Part shown: piece by piece, positions 7,871-16,336 of the stretch
Layout of the letters: every line of letters begins with the position of its first letter
How positions within the stretch are numbered: the first letter of the stretch is position 1
From: Ruminococcus flavefaciens
GTDB lineage: Bacteria > Bacillota > Clostridia > Oscillospirales > Ruminococcaceae
Assembly (NCBI GenBank): GCA_002373775.1
Contig: DFJW01000002.1
Coordinates: 1-39,628, forward strand
Length of the DNA stretch: 39,628 nt
Reading direction: 5' to 3'
Notes under the pieces: model-generated
The model's database searches: none
Told to the model about the DNA's origin: nothing
The model's input: only the letters and a program-made list of their open reading frames with translations
Translations under genes and position numbers: made by a program

Positions 7871-8500
7871 TCACACTCTCAGTCTGTAGGACAACTCGGT
7901 ATAGATAGTTGAAACGAATATCCATACCTGCTGTACAAGAGACATGAAGAGCACCAGCAGGAACAGCATTATCAGCATTGCTACGATAGTGAGTATCACC
8001 GCAAATACCGTCTTTCCGAAGGAATACTGATGCACCGATTTTATAGCCGAGAACAGAAGTATCACCGACCATCCCACTCCGATTATCTGCACCGCCTGCA
8101 TGAATACTATCTCGTCTCTTATGAGTATATGAGAGAGGAGCACGTTCACATACAGCTGCACGATGTACGGTATGAGCGCATAGGCACTGTATATGCAGAT
8201 ATTCTTCATCGTGCCCTCGCCGTCAAGCAGCGTGCATATGGACCAGTTGCCCACTACCCATGCCGCGAACAGCACCACGCTCTTCACGAGGAATGGGATG
8301 ATATTGAATGTCTTGTCATATACTACTCCGAACTGGAAACCGTAGAGCCGGCTGTGGAATATCTGTCCTATGAAGAGGAGCAGCACTATCAGGCAGGCTA
8401 TCTTCATCGAGCCCGATTTCTTCCAGCGCATATCCTCAAAGCCTTCAAAGGGATGTGTGACTGCATGTTTCACCCATTCCTTCTCTGTAAGATCCATCAT
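7871..8500 (-). CDS. Yip1-like polytopic membrane protein
   Basis: A 209-residue integral membrane protein with about five hydrophobic segments (near residues 33-50, 66-88, 100-125, 133-152 and 162-190) after an amphipathic N-terminus containing HPFEGFEDMRWKKSGS. That N-terminal motif and the topology match the bacterial YIP1 family; the function of bacterial members is unknown. Its ATG-ATG start overlaps the TGA of the NHL gene, with GGAGGA upstream, so the two are probably coupled in translation. It ends 17 nt before the DUF5696-like gene. Its constant company with extracytoplasmic proteins suggests a role in anchoring or assembling them, which is inference. Confidence 0.6.
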   Translation of the reverse strand: MMDLTEKEWVKHAVTHPFEGFEDMRWKKSGSMKIACLIVLLLFIGQIFHSRLYGFQFGVVYDKTFNIIPFLVKSVVLFAAWVVGNWSICTLLDGEGTMKNICIYSAYALIPYIVQLYVNVLLSHILIRDEIVFMQAVQIIGVGWSVILLFSAIKSVHQYSFGKTVFAVILTIVAMLIMLFLLVLFMSLVQQVWIFVSTIYTELSYRLRV

Positions 8501-10035
8501 GGCTGCTGCTCCTCCTTTCTCTCTTCGTTCTCATCCCCGGCTGCCTTGTTCTCAGCCTTTGCAGCTTCCGCTGCCAGCCGTTTCGCATTGCGCTTCCTGC
8601 TCAGGAATATGAGCAGCACGATCAGCGCCGCCAGTCCGAGGAAAATCTTCTTGAAATTCTTCTTGAGGAACTCCATGCGGTAGCCCTCGAATGCCTTGTT
8701 GTATATCAGCGGCGCATCGCCAAGCTTTGCGTACTTCATAGCGCCTTTGTAATCGCCTTTTCTCAGCAGTGCGGATGCAACGCCGATGTATGCGCGGCGG
8801 TAGTTGCCGTCACGCTTCAGCACTTCGTACCATGGTTCGAGTGCCTCTTCGTAGTATCCCGCATTGAACTTTGATGTAGCCTCATGCACTATCTCGCCGA
8901 AGGAAGTCTCCGTGAACACTGTTATGGTGTCCTTCTGGGAATCCACGACGTAGATATTGCTGCCAAGAGTCTCAAGCGCAGACACCTGACGGAATCCGCC
9001 CACCTGTGAAGCGAGAGTACCTGTTATGAAAAGCAGGTTGCAGTCCTCATCGTACTGGAACACACGTCCGGTAGTAGCGTCGAGGATGTTTATGTTGCCG
9101 TCATCGGAAATATCTATGTCCGTGATAGCAGGCTGGAGCACCTTGTTCTGAGAAGTGTCGTACATGGGAGTGTAGTCGCCGAATGCCAGCTGCATGTTAG
9201 CGAATATGTTGTTGCCGGCAGCGTTCAGCTTCTTGACCGTATCGGTGGTCTGGGTGGTGGAAGCTGTGCATGTGAATATGAAGTCGCCGTCGATATCGAA
9301 GCTGGTTATACCTGTGGGAACGTTCCTCGCCTTTCGCGCCTTCTTCTCCTCTGAAACGAAGAGATTCTTTATGTAGTTGCCAACTATCTCAGCCGTGGGC
9401 TGAACGCGGTTTGCACCATAGAATCCCGTGAACACGCCGTCCGGGCTGAACATTGCAGCACCGGTGGTTATGTTTCCGAGGACTATGTACACATTTCCCG
9501 CCTTGTCCGCCAGCACACGCTGGGGCTTGAAGGTAGGCGCACTGTAGAGTTCGCTTTCCGGGCGTTTTATCTCCTGTACCACGTTTCCGTCGGTATCAGC
9601 AACGAGCACTCTGTCATTCTCGCTGTCCGCGATATAGATATAGCCGTTCACCTTGGAGACGTACACGCCTTTGGGCTGATTGAGAGATGTCTTCGAACCG
9701 TCTTCCCTTGTGAATTCAGTGTAGATCTTCTTTACGTTCTGCATCTCACTGTCGATGACCACAAGGCGGTTGTTCTTGCTGTCGGCAAGATAGAAATTCT
9801 GCTCATGATCGCAGAATATGTCGCTTGGCGTATCAAAAGGACCAATGCCCAGATCATATCCCGAGACTGTCCTCTCTGCTATGTAACCTGCCTGGGAAGG
9901 GATAGCCTCACCCCAGCGGTCGTAGTTATACACGTCATAGGGCTCGTCTGCGGAAGCCGTCATGGAAACGGCTGCACCTGCTGTCAGCACACACGAGCAT
10001 ACCAGCGACAAAAGCTTTTTCAGTTCTTTTTTCAC
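8497..10035 (-). CDS. NHL-repeat propeller with TPR and C-terminal membrane anchor
   Basis: A 512-residue protein. A signal peptide (about 1-29) is followed by NHL-type beta-propeller repeats (about 65-385; for example FDTPSDIFCDHEQNFYLADS and LNQPKGVYVSKVNGYIYIAD), a short TPR-like helical pair (about 395-450; GYYEEALEPWYEVLKRDGNY), one membrane helix (about 463-480) and a basic then acidic cytoplasmic tail. The propeller and TPR should therefore face outside, held by the C-terminal helix. NHL propellers bind proteins, carbohydrates or nucleic acids; the ligand here is unknown. The start is a GTG with AAAGGG upstream. It lies 21 nt after the first MalG-type permease and overlaps the Yip1-like gene. 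Confidence 0.75.
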   Translation of the reverse strand: MKKELKKLLSLVCSCVLTAGAAVSMTASADEPYDVYNYDRWGEAIPSQAGYIAERTVSGYDLGIGPFDTPSDIFCDHEQNFYLADSKNNRLVVIDSEMQNVKKIYTEFTREDGSKTSLNQPKGVYVSKVNGYIYIADSENDRVLVADTDGNVVQEIKRPESELYSAPTFKPQRVLADKAGNVYIVLGNITTGAAMFSPDGVFTGFYGANRVQPTAEIVGNYIKNLFVSEEKKARKARNVPTGITSFDIDGDFIFTCTASTTQTTDTVKKLNAAGNNIFANMQLAFGDYTPMYDTSQNKVLQPAITDIDISDDGNINILDATTGRVFQYDEDCNLLFITGTLASQVGGFRQVSALETLGSNIYVVDSQKDTITVFTETSFGEIVHEATSKFNAGYYEEALEPWYEVLKRDGNYRRAYIGVASALLRKGDYKGAMKYAKLGDAPLIYNKAFEGYRMEFLKKNFKKIFLGLAALIVLLIFLSRKRNAKRLAAEAAKAENKAAGDENEERKEEQQP

Positions 10036-10056
10036 TTATTACACCCTTTCTGTGCC

Positions 10057-10935
10057 TTAGTCCTTGATGCCTGAATGAGCCATGGTCTCGATGACCTGTC
10101 TCTGGGCAAGCATGAACACAACTACAGGCGGAATGAGTATGAACACCTGAGCCGCCATCATAACGCCTGCTCTCGCCATGCCTGATGCAGAAAGCTGAGT
10201 TACGACTGTGGGAAGTGTCTTATACTGTTCCTGGAAGACGATAGTGCCGGTCTGGATGTTCCATGCTGCCTGGAAAGCGAATATGATGAGAGTCATCATA
10301 GCCGGTTTCTGGTTCGGCATGACTATCTGCCAGCATATGCGGAAAAGTCCTGCGCCGTCCACCTTTGCAGCCTCGATCATAGCGTCGGGCGTCTGACTGA
10401 TGGACTGCCTCATGAGGAACAATCCCAGCGGTGAGGCTACAGACGGAAGTATCAGTGCGAGAGGGTTGTCGATAAGTCCGAGTTTAGCCATTACGATATA
10501 CTGCATGATGTATATTACATTGCTCTGGTAAAGGAGAGCGATAACGATTATGCTGTTGATGATCTTGCTGCCCGGGAATCTGCATTTCGCCAGCACGAAC
10601 GCTGCCATTGAAGCAAACACGCACTGGAGCACCGTAACGGATATGGTAACAGCCACGCTGTTGAACACATATCTTGAGAAAGGCACTCTGTTCTGATGAA
10701 GAGCTGCGAACATCTCGCTGAAGTTCTTCAGTGTCGGGCGTATGGCATAGAGCTTCGGCGGGAAGATGAAGAGTTCCTCCACCGGCTTTATGGACATTAC
10801 TATAGTAAGGTATATGGGGAACAGCATGAAGAGTCCGAGCAGGGTGAGGAAAACGAAAATGGCTATAGTGCCGCCAATCTTTCTGCCTGCCTGCTTATTT
10901 GAAGCCTTCAGCTTCAGAGTATTTGCCTGAGCCAT
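10057..10935 (-). CDS. Carbohydrate ABC transporter permease, MalG type (first pair)
   Basis: A 292-residue MalG/UgpE-type permease, the usual length. Six membrane segments can be picked out, starting at about residues 24-46, with the EAA loop TPDAMIEAAKVDGAGLFRIC about 100 residues from the end and a MalG-like terminus (VIETMAHSGIKD). AAGGAGG lies 7 nt before the ATG. It starts 12 nt after the MalF-type gene upstream, its likely heterodimer partner, and shares the binding protein encoded at the head of the operon. The ATPase that would power it must be encoded elsewhere, as with the shared MsmX-type ATPases of many Firmicutes sugar importers. Confidence 0.92.
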   Translation of the reverse strand: MAQANTLKLKASNKQAGRKIGGTIAIFVFLTLLGLFMLFPIYLTIVMSIKPVEELFIFPPKLYAIRPTLKNFSEMFAALHQNRVPFSRYVFNSVAVTISVTVLQCVFASMAAFVLAKCRFPGSKIINSIIVIALLYQSNVIYIMQYIVMAKLGLIDNPLALILPSVASPLGLFLMRQSISQTPDAMIEAAKVDGAGLFRICWQIVMPNQKPAMMTLIIFAFQAAWNIQTGTIVFQEQYKTLPTVVTQLSASGMARAGVMMAAQVFILIPPVVVFMLAQRQVIETMAHSGIKD

Positions 10936-10947
10936 TATTTCGCCTCC

Positions 10948-11889
10948 TTAGTCCATATATTTGCTCAGCACCTTGCTGATGAGCTTGTTCAGCAGGTACA
11001 TGACGACGAAGAGTATCATACATATCGCCGAAGCATATCCCATTTCGTATCTTACCCAGCCGTAGTCATAGGCGTGAGTCATGATAGTGTGTGCCTTGTA
11101 GTCGGTACTCGGGAAGCCTACCAGATTCTGCGCAACTGTGCCGGCTGTGAAGGAGCTTACTATCTGCATTACTGCCGCAAACATGAGCTGTGGTCCCATG
11201 GACGGGATAACTATGTAGATGAGTTCCTGCCAGCGTGTACGGATGCCCTCGATAGCGCCTGCCTCATACATTGAGCGGTCGATGTTCTGGAATCCTGCAC
11301 GGAGTGCAAGGAAGCCTGCTCCCAGCGATATCCAGAGCTGTACTATTATAGTCACGCCCAGCACATACTTCGCATCCGTCAGCCACTGCACCGGTGAATT
11401 GACCAGTCCGAGGTTGATGAGGAAAGCGTTGATGTAGCCGTTCATATCGCCGTTGAATATGAGCTGCCATGCGAAATACACATTAGCCATGGACGGCGCA
11501 TAGAATATGAGCGTGAATATGGTCTTGAGCTTCGGATGAAGCTCGTTTATGAGCCATGCCAGCAGGAAACAGAGGATGTAGCTGACAGGACCGGTGAAGA
11601 TAGCAAAAACTATAGTCACCCTTATGGACTTGATGAACACCTTATCTGAGAGGAAGAGTGTCGTATAATTGGATAATCCGATATACTTGGGAGGCTGTGC
11701 CATGTTGAAGTCGGTGAAACCCATGGGCAGTGACATCACTACCGGAACTACCGTGAATATGATAAAGAATATCATGAACGGAGCTATCATCAGGTAGCAG
11801 GCCTTGTTCTGCTTCATGGAACGCCACATCATTGCACGTTCCTCCTGCTTGGTCTTTTTGCCGATATCCTCGGCAGCTATCTGTGCCAA
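10948..11889 (-). CDS. Carbohydrate ABC transporter permease, MalF type (first pair)
   Basis: A 313-residue MalF/UgpA-type permease with a charged N-terminus, the first helix at about residues 33-55, and an EAA-type loop with IDRSMYEAGAIEGIRTRWQE. The best start is a TTG at 11889, placed 9 nt after AAGGAGG. The ATG seen at 11896 is in another frame, and the next in-frame ATG would remove 19 residues and lose the ribosome binding site. The gene lies 19 nt after the binding-protein gene and 12 nt before its MalG-type partner. The TTG start may lower its translation; this is inference. Confidence 0.9.
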   Translation of the reverse strand: MAQIAAEDIGKKTKQEERAMMWRSMKQNKACYLMIAPFMIFFIIFTVVPVVMSLPMGFTDFNMAQPPKYIGLSNYTTLFLSDKVFIKSIRVTIVFAIFTGPVSYILCFLLAWLINELHPKLKTIFTLIFYAPSMANVYFAWQLIFNGDMNGYINAFLINLGLVNSPVQWLTDAKYVLGVTIIVQLWISLGAGFLALRAGFQNIDRSMYEAGAIEGIRTRWQELIYIVIPSMGPQLMFAAVMQIVSSFTAGTVAQNLVGFPSTDYKAHTIMTHAYDYGWVRYEMGYASAICMILFVVMYLLNKLISKVLSKYMD

Positions 11890-11908
11890 AGCTCATCTCC
11901 TCCTTTCC

Positions 11909-14854
11909 TCAATCATCGGTATCGAGCCCGAGATTCTCGCGCTTTCTGGTTATCTCGTCGTTGATGTCGCGGTTGTACCAGATAAGTGTATCACGCGGGT
12001 TCTGAAGTTCGTTTACAGTTTCGCGGAATGCGTTCATAATATTTCGTGTGACCGCATAGGATGACGGTATGACCGGTATCTCCACAAGTTCATCCTGCTG
12101 TGCGCGAAGTCTCTGGAATTCATCCTTGGACCATGAGAGCTGTTCGAGTGCGTCAAGATTAGCGGTATCGAAACGGCCGAGCTGACCGAGAAGTCCCTCT
12201 ATCTGTCTGCCGTACTGCACCTGCGTATCGGTCTCGGTGAACCATTTGATGAACTCCCATGCGCCTTCCTTATTGTCCACCTTCTGGAAAATGACAGCGC
12301 CTGCGCCGTTGGAATTTGCGGCGTGGGAAACTGTTCCGTCTTCCCTGAGAGTTCCGGGAACAGGGCAGAAGTCCCAGAGTCCCTTTATCTCGGGTGAAGC
12401 TACTGAAAGCTGGTTGTAGAATGTGTAGTTGGATATTACCAGCGGATATTCGCCTGTTCTGAAACGGCTGAATGCGTCGTAGGTCTGGACGAAGCTGTAC
12501 TTTGTATAGAAATCCGTCCATTCCTCGAATGCCTCAACAGCTTCTATGGAATCGAACGTCGAAGCAGTCTGCTTCTCGTTATAGTAGTTTATGCCCTTCT
12601 GGAGAAGCAGCATAGCAAAGGTATGACCTGTCTCGGTCGCAGGAGAGATATTAGTCGGCGGAAGGACAAGTCCCACTGACATATAATTCCTCTGGAGTGC
12701 CGGAAGCATATCTATGAGGTCGGTCCATGTCTCCGGCGGCTGATCGTAGCCAAGTTCGGTGAGGACATCGGTACGGTAGAAGAGCATGGGCCATGTCTGA
12801 CTTATTGGAAGTCCGTAGACTCCGCCTTCGTAGGAGTACTGCGTCATGGCATTCTGCTGGAAACGCTGCCGCACATCGTCGAAATCACTGAACTCCGAGA
12901 GATCCACCAGCAGGTCACGGCAGGCAAGGTTCACAGGGAACTCACCGCCCAGGAAGAGTGCTACATCCGGACCTTTTCCGGCAAGTGTCGCCTCCACGAC
13001 ACCTCCGACAACAAGGTTGACCGCTATCGGTATTCCTGTGTCCTGCATGAACTGGTTCTCAGCCATTTCCTTTACGACCTGAGCCTGATCGCGTCCGAGA
13101 GATACCCATACGTTTATAGCGTCCTTTCCGGTAACGTCGGAAAGGGTGGTATAGTCCTCAAAGAATGAGCCTATGAAAGCGTCAAATCCGAATTTCAGCG
13201 ACTTGCCGAACTTCTTGTCGCAGCTTGAAAAGTCCTCGTCCGCAGAGGCAAACTCGATGAAGTCCACTTCCAGCGGCTGATCGCGGTAATCTCTCATCCA
13301 AGAGGAAATGGATGTGATGCTCTCCTTGATCTGTGAGAGGTATGCCGGTATTTTCAGGGGCTTATCCACGCACTTGTCGAGAATGACCGTCATGGTCTCA
13401 AGTGCGGCAGCTTCGGAGCCTGCCGATCCGGAAAGGTCCTCGATCTCGTCCTGTATGGATTTCAGTTCACCTGAGAGCCTGTCGAACTCGCTGACCAGCT
13501 CAGGTATCTTCTCATGTACATAGTAGTCGGTGTACTGATCCGGTGAAGGGCCGGTTATCATCAGCACCTTGCGGTAATAGGTATTGAGGTCGGCGACCAC
13601 GTCTTCGAGCTTCCTGAGAGAATTGCCTATCTCACCGGGAACAGCTTCAAGGGTTATGGTGTGATCGTGACTGCGGTCAAGGTAAACGTAAACGTAGTCA
13701 TCGTCCGTCTCAGGGCTGACCATATTCCACTCTGTGTCGTAGTAGAACTTTACCTGATCCAGCTCTTCGCAGGGCACTTCGCCGTCGATGTAGATACGTC
13801 TGTTGGAGTAAAATCCACGCATCTGATCCTGACGGGATTTGATGCCTATCTTGTACCAGCCGTCGTAGCCGATCTCTTCCTTCGATATCTCCCATGTCAC
13901 GGACTGGAGTGCCTTTTTCCAGTTTCCGCTGCCAAGGGTGTTGTATACCACTTTTCTCGGATCCGAGGGCGATACGAGATAATTTGTATTGTCGTATGTA
14001 GGATAGAGAGTGGAATCCGACTTATAAGCCGCTCTCTCGCCTTCTATGCGGAACACTCTTGAAGGGGTGTTCTCTTTCGTCACTGACGCATTCACGGATG
14101 CTGCATACTCCGCATAGGTCGGGAGTTCCTCCGGATTCCGGAAACGGATGCTGTCAAGGGCAAACTGTGCTCTTTCGGAGGAGAAGCTTATCTCATGCTT
14201 TCCTTCCTCCAGCCAGAAGAACAGCGGCTCGCCGAAAAGTCCGTCAACGTCTCCGGCAAAGCAGGTCTTCCATGCCTCGGTCTGTATCTGTGCCGGTCTG
14301 ACCTGATTTCCGCGGGAATCGGTGTATATCTCCTGCTCGTCCTGCCATTCTCTGTTGAGTGTGATACGGGAAGCTGTATCGTAGGGAAGCTTGCCGTCAA
14401 TGGTCATGGAGAGTTCGATGAAGGAGTTGTTGGATATCATGGGACAATAGGTGAATTCGAGACAGTAAAGACCAGCCTCCTCAACATCTATGCCGCAGGA
14501 GATATTTCCCTCGCTGCTTTCCCAGATGAGCACATTATCCCTTGATCCGCCGGATGAAGGGTAAGTTCCGAGCGAGAAGCCCTCGGATGAGGTGCGGAAC
14601 TCCGTGCCTCTGACTTCGATCACCTTATCCGGCCGGTTCTTATCCGCGTACATATCGTAGTAATCGCTGAAGGAACTGAGGTCGGTATCCACCGGCGTTA
14701 TGGTATAATAATCATCTTTCATCGCCGCGAGCACTGCTGCGGATGCAGTGTCATCGTCTTCTTCGGCAGCAAAAGCACCTATCTGACCGCCGGCTGCCAT
14801 AAAAAATGACAGTACGCCGCAGGTGATACTGCTGCAAATCTTCTTTATATCCAT
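11909..14854 (-). CDS. Extracellular solute-binding protein with large N-terminal carbohydrate-binding-like half
   Basis: A 981-residue protein, more than twice the usual 420-450 for family-1 sugar-binding proteins. It has a signal peptide (about 1-30, cleavage near AFA-AE) without a lipobox, a beta-sandwich-like module (about 45-250), a second one (about 265-415, starting VFRIEGERAAYKSD, similar in style to CBM6/35 modules), a helical region (about 420-540), and a family-1 binding domain (about 560-981, with GKGPDVALFLGG and GVYGLPISQTWPMLFYRTD). It should capture an oligosaccharide for the permeases that follow. I chose the ATG at 14854 because AAGGTGG lies 5 nt upstream; an in-frame GTG at 14863 is too close to that site. 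It is the first gene of the operon, behind a structured leader. Confidence 0.85.
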   Translation of the reverse strand: MDIKKICSSITCGVLSFFMAAGGQIGAFAAEEDDDTASAAVLAAMKDDYYTITPVDTDLSSFSDYYDMYADKNRPDKVIEVRGTEFRTSSEGFSLGTYPSSGGSRDNVLIWESSEGNISCGIDVEEAGLYCLEFTYCPMISNNSFIELSMTIDGKLPYDTASRITLNREWQDEQEIYTDSRGNQVRPAQIQTEAWKTCFAGDVDGLFGEPLFFWLEEGKHEISFSSERAQFALDSIRFRNPEELPTYAEYAASVNASVTKENTPSRVFRIEGERAAYKSDSTLYPTYDNTNYLVSPSDPRKVVYNTLGSGNWKKALQSVTWEISKEEIGYDGWYKIGIKSRQDQMRGFYSNRRIYIDGEVPCEELDQVKFYYDTEWNMVSPETDDDYVYVYLDRSHDHTITLEAVPGEIGNSLRKLEDVVADLNTYYRKVLMITGPSPDQYTDYYVHEKIPELVSEFDRLSGELKSIQDEIEDLSGSAGSEAAALETMTVILDKCVDKPLKIPAYLSQIKESITSISSWMRDYRDQPLEVDFIEFASADEDFSSCDKKFGKSLKFGFDAFIGSFFEDYTTLSDVTGKDAINVWVSLGRDQAQVVKEMAENQFMQDTGIPIAVNLVVGGVVEATLAGKGPDVALFLGGEFPVNLACRDLLVDLSEFSDFDDVRQRFQQNAMTQYSYEGGVYGLPISQTWPMLFYRTDVLTELGYDQPPETWTDLIDMLPALQRNYMSVGLVLPPTNISPATETGHTFAMLLLQKGINYYNEKQTASTFDSIEAVEAFEEWTDFYTKYSFVQTYDAFSRFRTGEYPLVISNYTFYNQLSVASPEIKGLWDFCPVPGTLREDGTVSHAANSNGAGAVIFQKVDNKEGAWEFIKWFTETDTQVQYGRQIEGLLGQLGRFDTANLDALEQLSWSKDEFQRLRAQQDELVEIPVIPSSYAVTRNIMNAFRETVNELQNPRDTLIWYNRDINDEITRKRENLGLDTDD

Positions 14855-14924
14855 CTTATCCACCTTTCCTGTAAGACATGGTAATATAAATAAGTATACA
14901 AAAAGCTCATAAAGATACAGCTAT

Positions 14925-15086
14925 CCCCTCAGGGCATGAAAAACAAACCGCCCGCTACAGCAGTCTGAGGGAACTGCATAAGCGGCAGCCATGATCTGGC
15001 TCCTATTTGATTTATCCGGGCTCAGGCTGCCTACACCTGATATCCCTGTTTTTATGCAGTATTGCCACAACCGCATAATATCTTCT
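14925..15086 (-). promoter_or_regulatory. Structured leader with antiterminator/terminator choice (candidate riboswitch)
   Basis: Downstream of the promoter the minus-strand RNA can form P1 (ACTGCATAA 15052-15060 with TTATGCAGT 14973-14981, 9 bp perfect) enclosing P2 (GGCAGCC 15025-15031 with GGCTGCC 14984-14990, 7 bp perfect) and a 34-nt loop. The 3' strand of P1 is also the 5' strand of a terminator (14938-14985), so the two exclude each other. The terminator loop can also pair with CTGAGGGGA just downstream (14927-14935). I do not recognise the sequence as a known riboswitch class. The arrangement predicts that stabilising P1 turns the operon on. Confidence 0.55.
14938..14985 (-). terminator. 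Intrinsic terminator in the transport-operon leader
   Basis: CCGCTTATGCAGT pairs with ACTGCTGTAGCGG (two 5-bp helices flanking a 3x3 internal loop, 8-nt hairpin loop), and the stem may extend outward with G-U pairs. It is followed by GCGGTTTGTTTTT on the minus strand. It ends about 85 nt before the binding-protein start codon. Confidence 0.65.
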
Positions 15087-15091
15087 TAATA

Positions 15092-15120
15092 AGTATACCA
15101 AATTAATACGATATTGTCAA
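15092..15120 (-). promoter_or_regulatory. Sigma-A promoter of the eight-gene transport operon
   Basis: TTGACA (15115-15120), 17-bp spacer, TATACT (15092-15097) on the minus strand. The predicted start point near 15085-15086 gives a leader of about 230 nt. Confidence 0.85.
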
Positions 15121-15466
15121 GAACTACAGAGCAATATCAATAAAAAATATATATTTACTTTTCCTTATATACCCTTCTGCCGCCACGCCATATGTACATA
15201 TAGTACAAATCGCAGCTATCAATATTATCTATTACCCACAGCTTTTACTTAAATCATGGTTTAATCAGTGAGCAAAATAATCCTAATTAAATTATCATCT
15301 ATGCGGATGCGATTTGTGGACATCTTACAAATTTTGCCGCAAAACACAGTGCATTCTGACAGGCGATATCATTTGCCGGTTTTCGTTACGATATTCCTGC
15401 CCGTTCGTCACTTTTGCCGCTTACCCGCCAAAATCGTCTCTTCACCGTTTTTCCGCAACAATTGTG
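15121..15466. other. A+T-rich divergent spacer without a recognised gene
   Basis: This 346-bp stretch separates the promoters of the transport operon and the ABC exporter. The first half is very A+T-rich. The second half repeats short TTTTGCCGC- and GTTTTTCCGC-like strings with no clear symmetry. No coding sequence with a ribosome binding site and no RNA gene was recognised. Confidence 0.5.
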
Positions 15467-15495
15467 TTGACATTCTCACGCAAATGTGTTATTAT
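15467..15495 (+). promoter_or_regulatory. Sigma-A promoter of the ABC exporter genes
   Basis: TTGACA (15467-15472), 17-bp spacer, TATTAT (15490-15495). The expected start near 15502 leaves about a 75-nt untranslated leader before the ATP-binding gene. Confidence 0.8.
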
Positions 15496-15577
15496 TAATC
15501 CGGCAGTATTATGGCGATTTTCAGCAAAACAACGTAATATCGGCACAAAACTGCAATCTAAGGGATTTATCAATTCA

Positions 15578-16336
15578 ATGAAAGGGGTAATCACTCTGGA
15601 AAACGTACTTGAAGTAAAAGAACTGACAAAACAGTACACCAAAGTTCTTGCTGCTGACAAAGTCAGCTTCGAGATCGGCAAAGGTGAGATATTCGCTCTC
15701 ATCGGTCCCAACGGAGCCGGCAAGACGACCACCATACGCATGATCTCAACTCTGCTGAAACCGACAGCCGGCGACGCCATAGTTGCAGGTCACAGCGTTG
15801 TCAAGGAGCCCGAAAAGGTCAGGGAATGTATAACATACCTCCCCGATGAGGCTGGTGCATACAAAAACATGACCGGCATCAAATACCTCCGCTTCATGGC
15901 AGGTCTTTTCGACACCGATCTCGACAAGATCAACAAGTCCGTCGAGAGGGCAAAGGAGATATGCGGTCTCGGAAACAGACTCAATGACAAGATCGGCAGC
16001 TACAGCCGAGGCATGATAAGAAAGCTCCTGCTTTCACGCGCAGTCATGACACGCCCGAAACTCGCTATCCTGGATGAGCCTACCAGCGGTCTTGATGTTC
16101 TCAACGCTATCGAGATCAGAAAGATGATAAAGAAGCTGGCTGCTGAGGAAGGAATGTCCTTCCTGCTCTCGTCCCACAATATGCTGGAGATAGAATTCGT
16201 CTCCGACCGCGTCGGCATCATCGCAAAAGGTCATCTTCTTGTGACCGGCAGGACCGACGAACTCAAAGAACGCTACAATGCAGAGAATCTGGAAGAAGTA
16301 TTCGAAAGGGTGGTGATCGAGCATGAAATTCATTAA
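15578..16336 (+). CDS. ABC transporter ATP-binding protein, NatA type
   Basis: A 252-residue ATPase of the ABC-2 exporter class. Walker A GPNGAGKT is at about residues 43-50, the signature SYSRGM (a LSGGQ variant) at about 141-146, and Walker B LAILDEPTSGLD at about 162-173. It powers the permease encoded by the next gene, which overlaps it by 14 nt. The start is uncertain. The ATG at 15578 has only a distant AAGGGA, while a CTG codon six codons later (15596) has AAAGGGG 8 nt upstream; both lie in the same frame. The frame remains open for 88 codons further upstream, but that part overlaps the promoter and is not coding. The exported substrate is unknown. Confidence 0.9.
   Translation: MKGVITLENVLEVKELTKQYTKVLAADKVSFEIGKGEIFALIGPNGAGKTTTIRMISTLLKPTAGDAIVAGHSVVKEPEKVRECITYLPDEAGAYKNMTGIKYLRFMAGLFDTDLDKINKSVERAKEICGLGNRLNDKIGSYSRGMIRKLLLSRAVMTRPKLAILDEPTSGLDVLNAIEIRKMIKKLAAEEGMSFLLSSHNMLEIEFVSDRVGIIAKGHLLVTGRTDELKERYNAENLEEVFERVVIEHEIH

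Noticed and set aside
11642..11896. An ATG-started frame at the head of the MalF-type gene
   Set aside because: It has a good ribosome binding site but is out of frame with the conserved permease sequence, which fits a TTG start at 11889.
14925..15086. 6S RNA in the transport-operon leader, suggested by a CCTGAGCC-GATA-like string
   Set aside because: The RNA would be only about 150 nt, lacks the long closing stem of 6S RNA, and leads directly into the binding-protein gene.
14925..15086. Known riboswitch classes (cobalamin, TPP, c-di-GMP, SAM, T-box)
   Set aside because: I compared remembered consensus boxes and found no class with the required core motifs; this is a memory check, not a database search.
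15314..15577. N-terminal extension of the ABC ATP-binding gene
   Set aside because: The in-frame extension spans the sigma-A promoter and shows no similarity to ABC proteins; the conserved domain begins near 15596.
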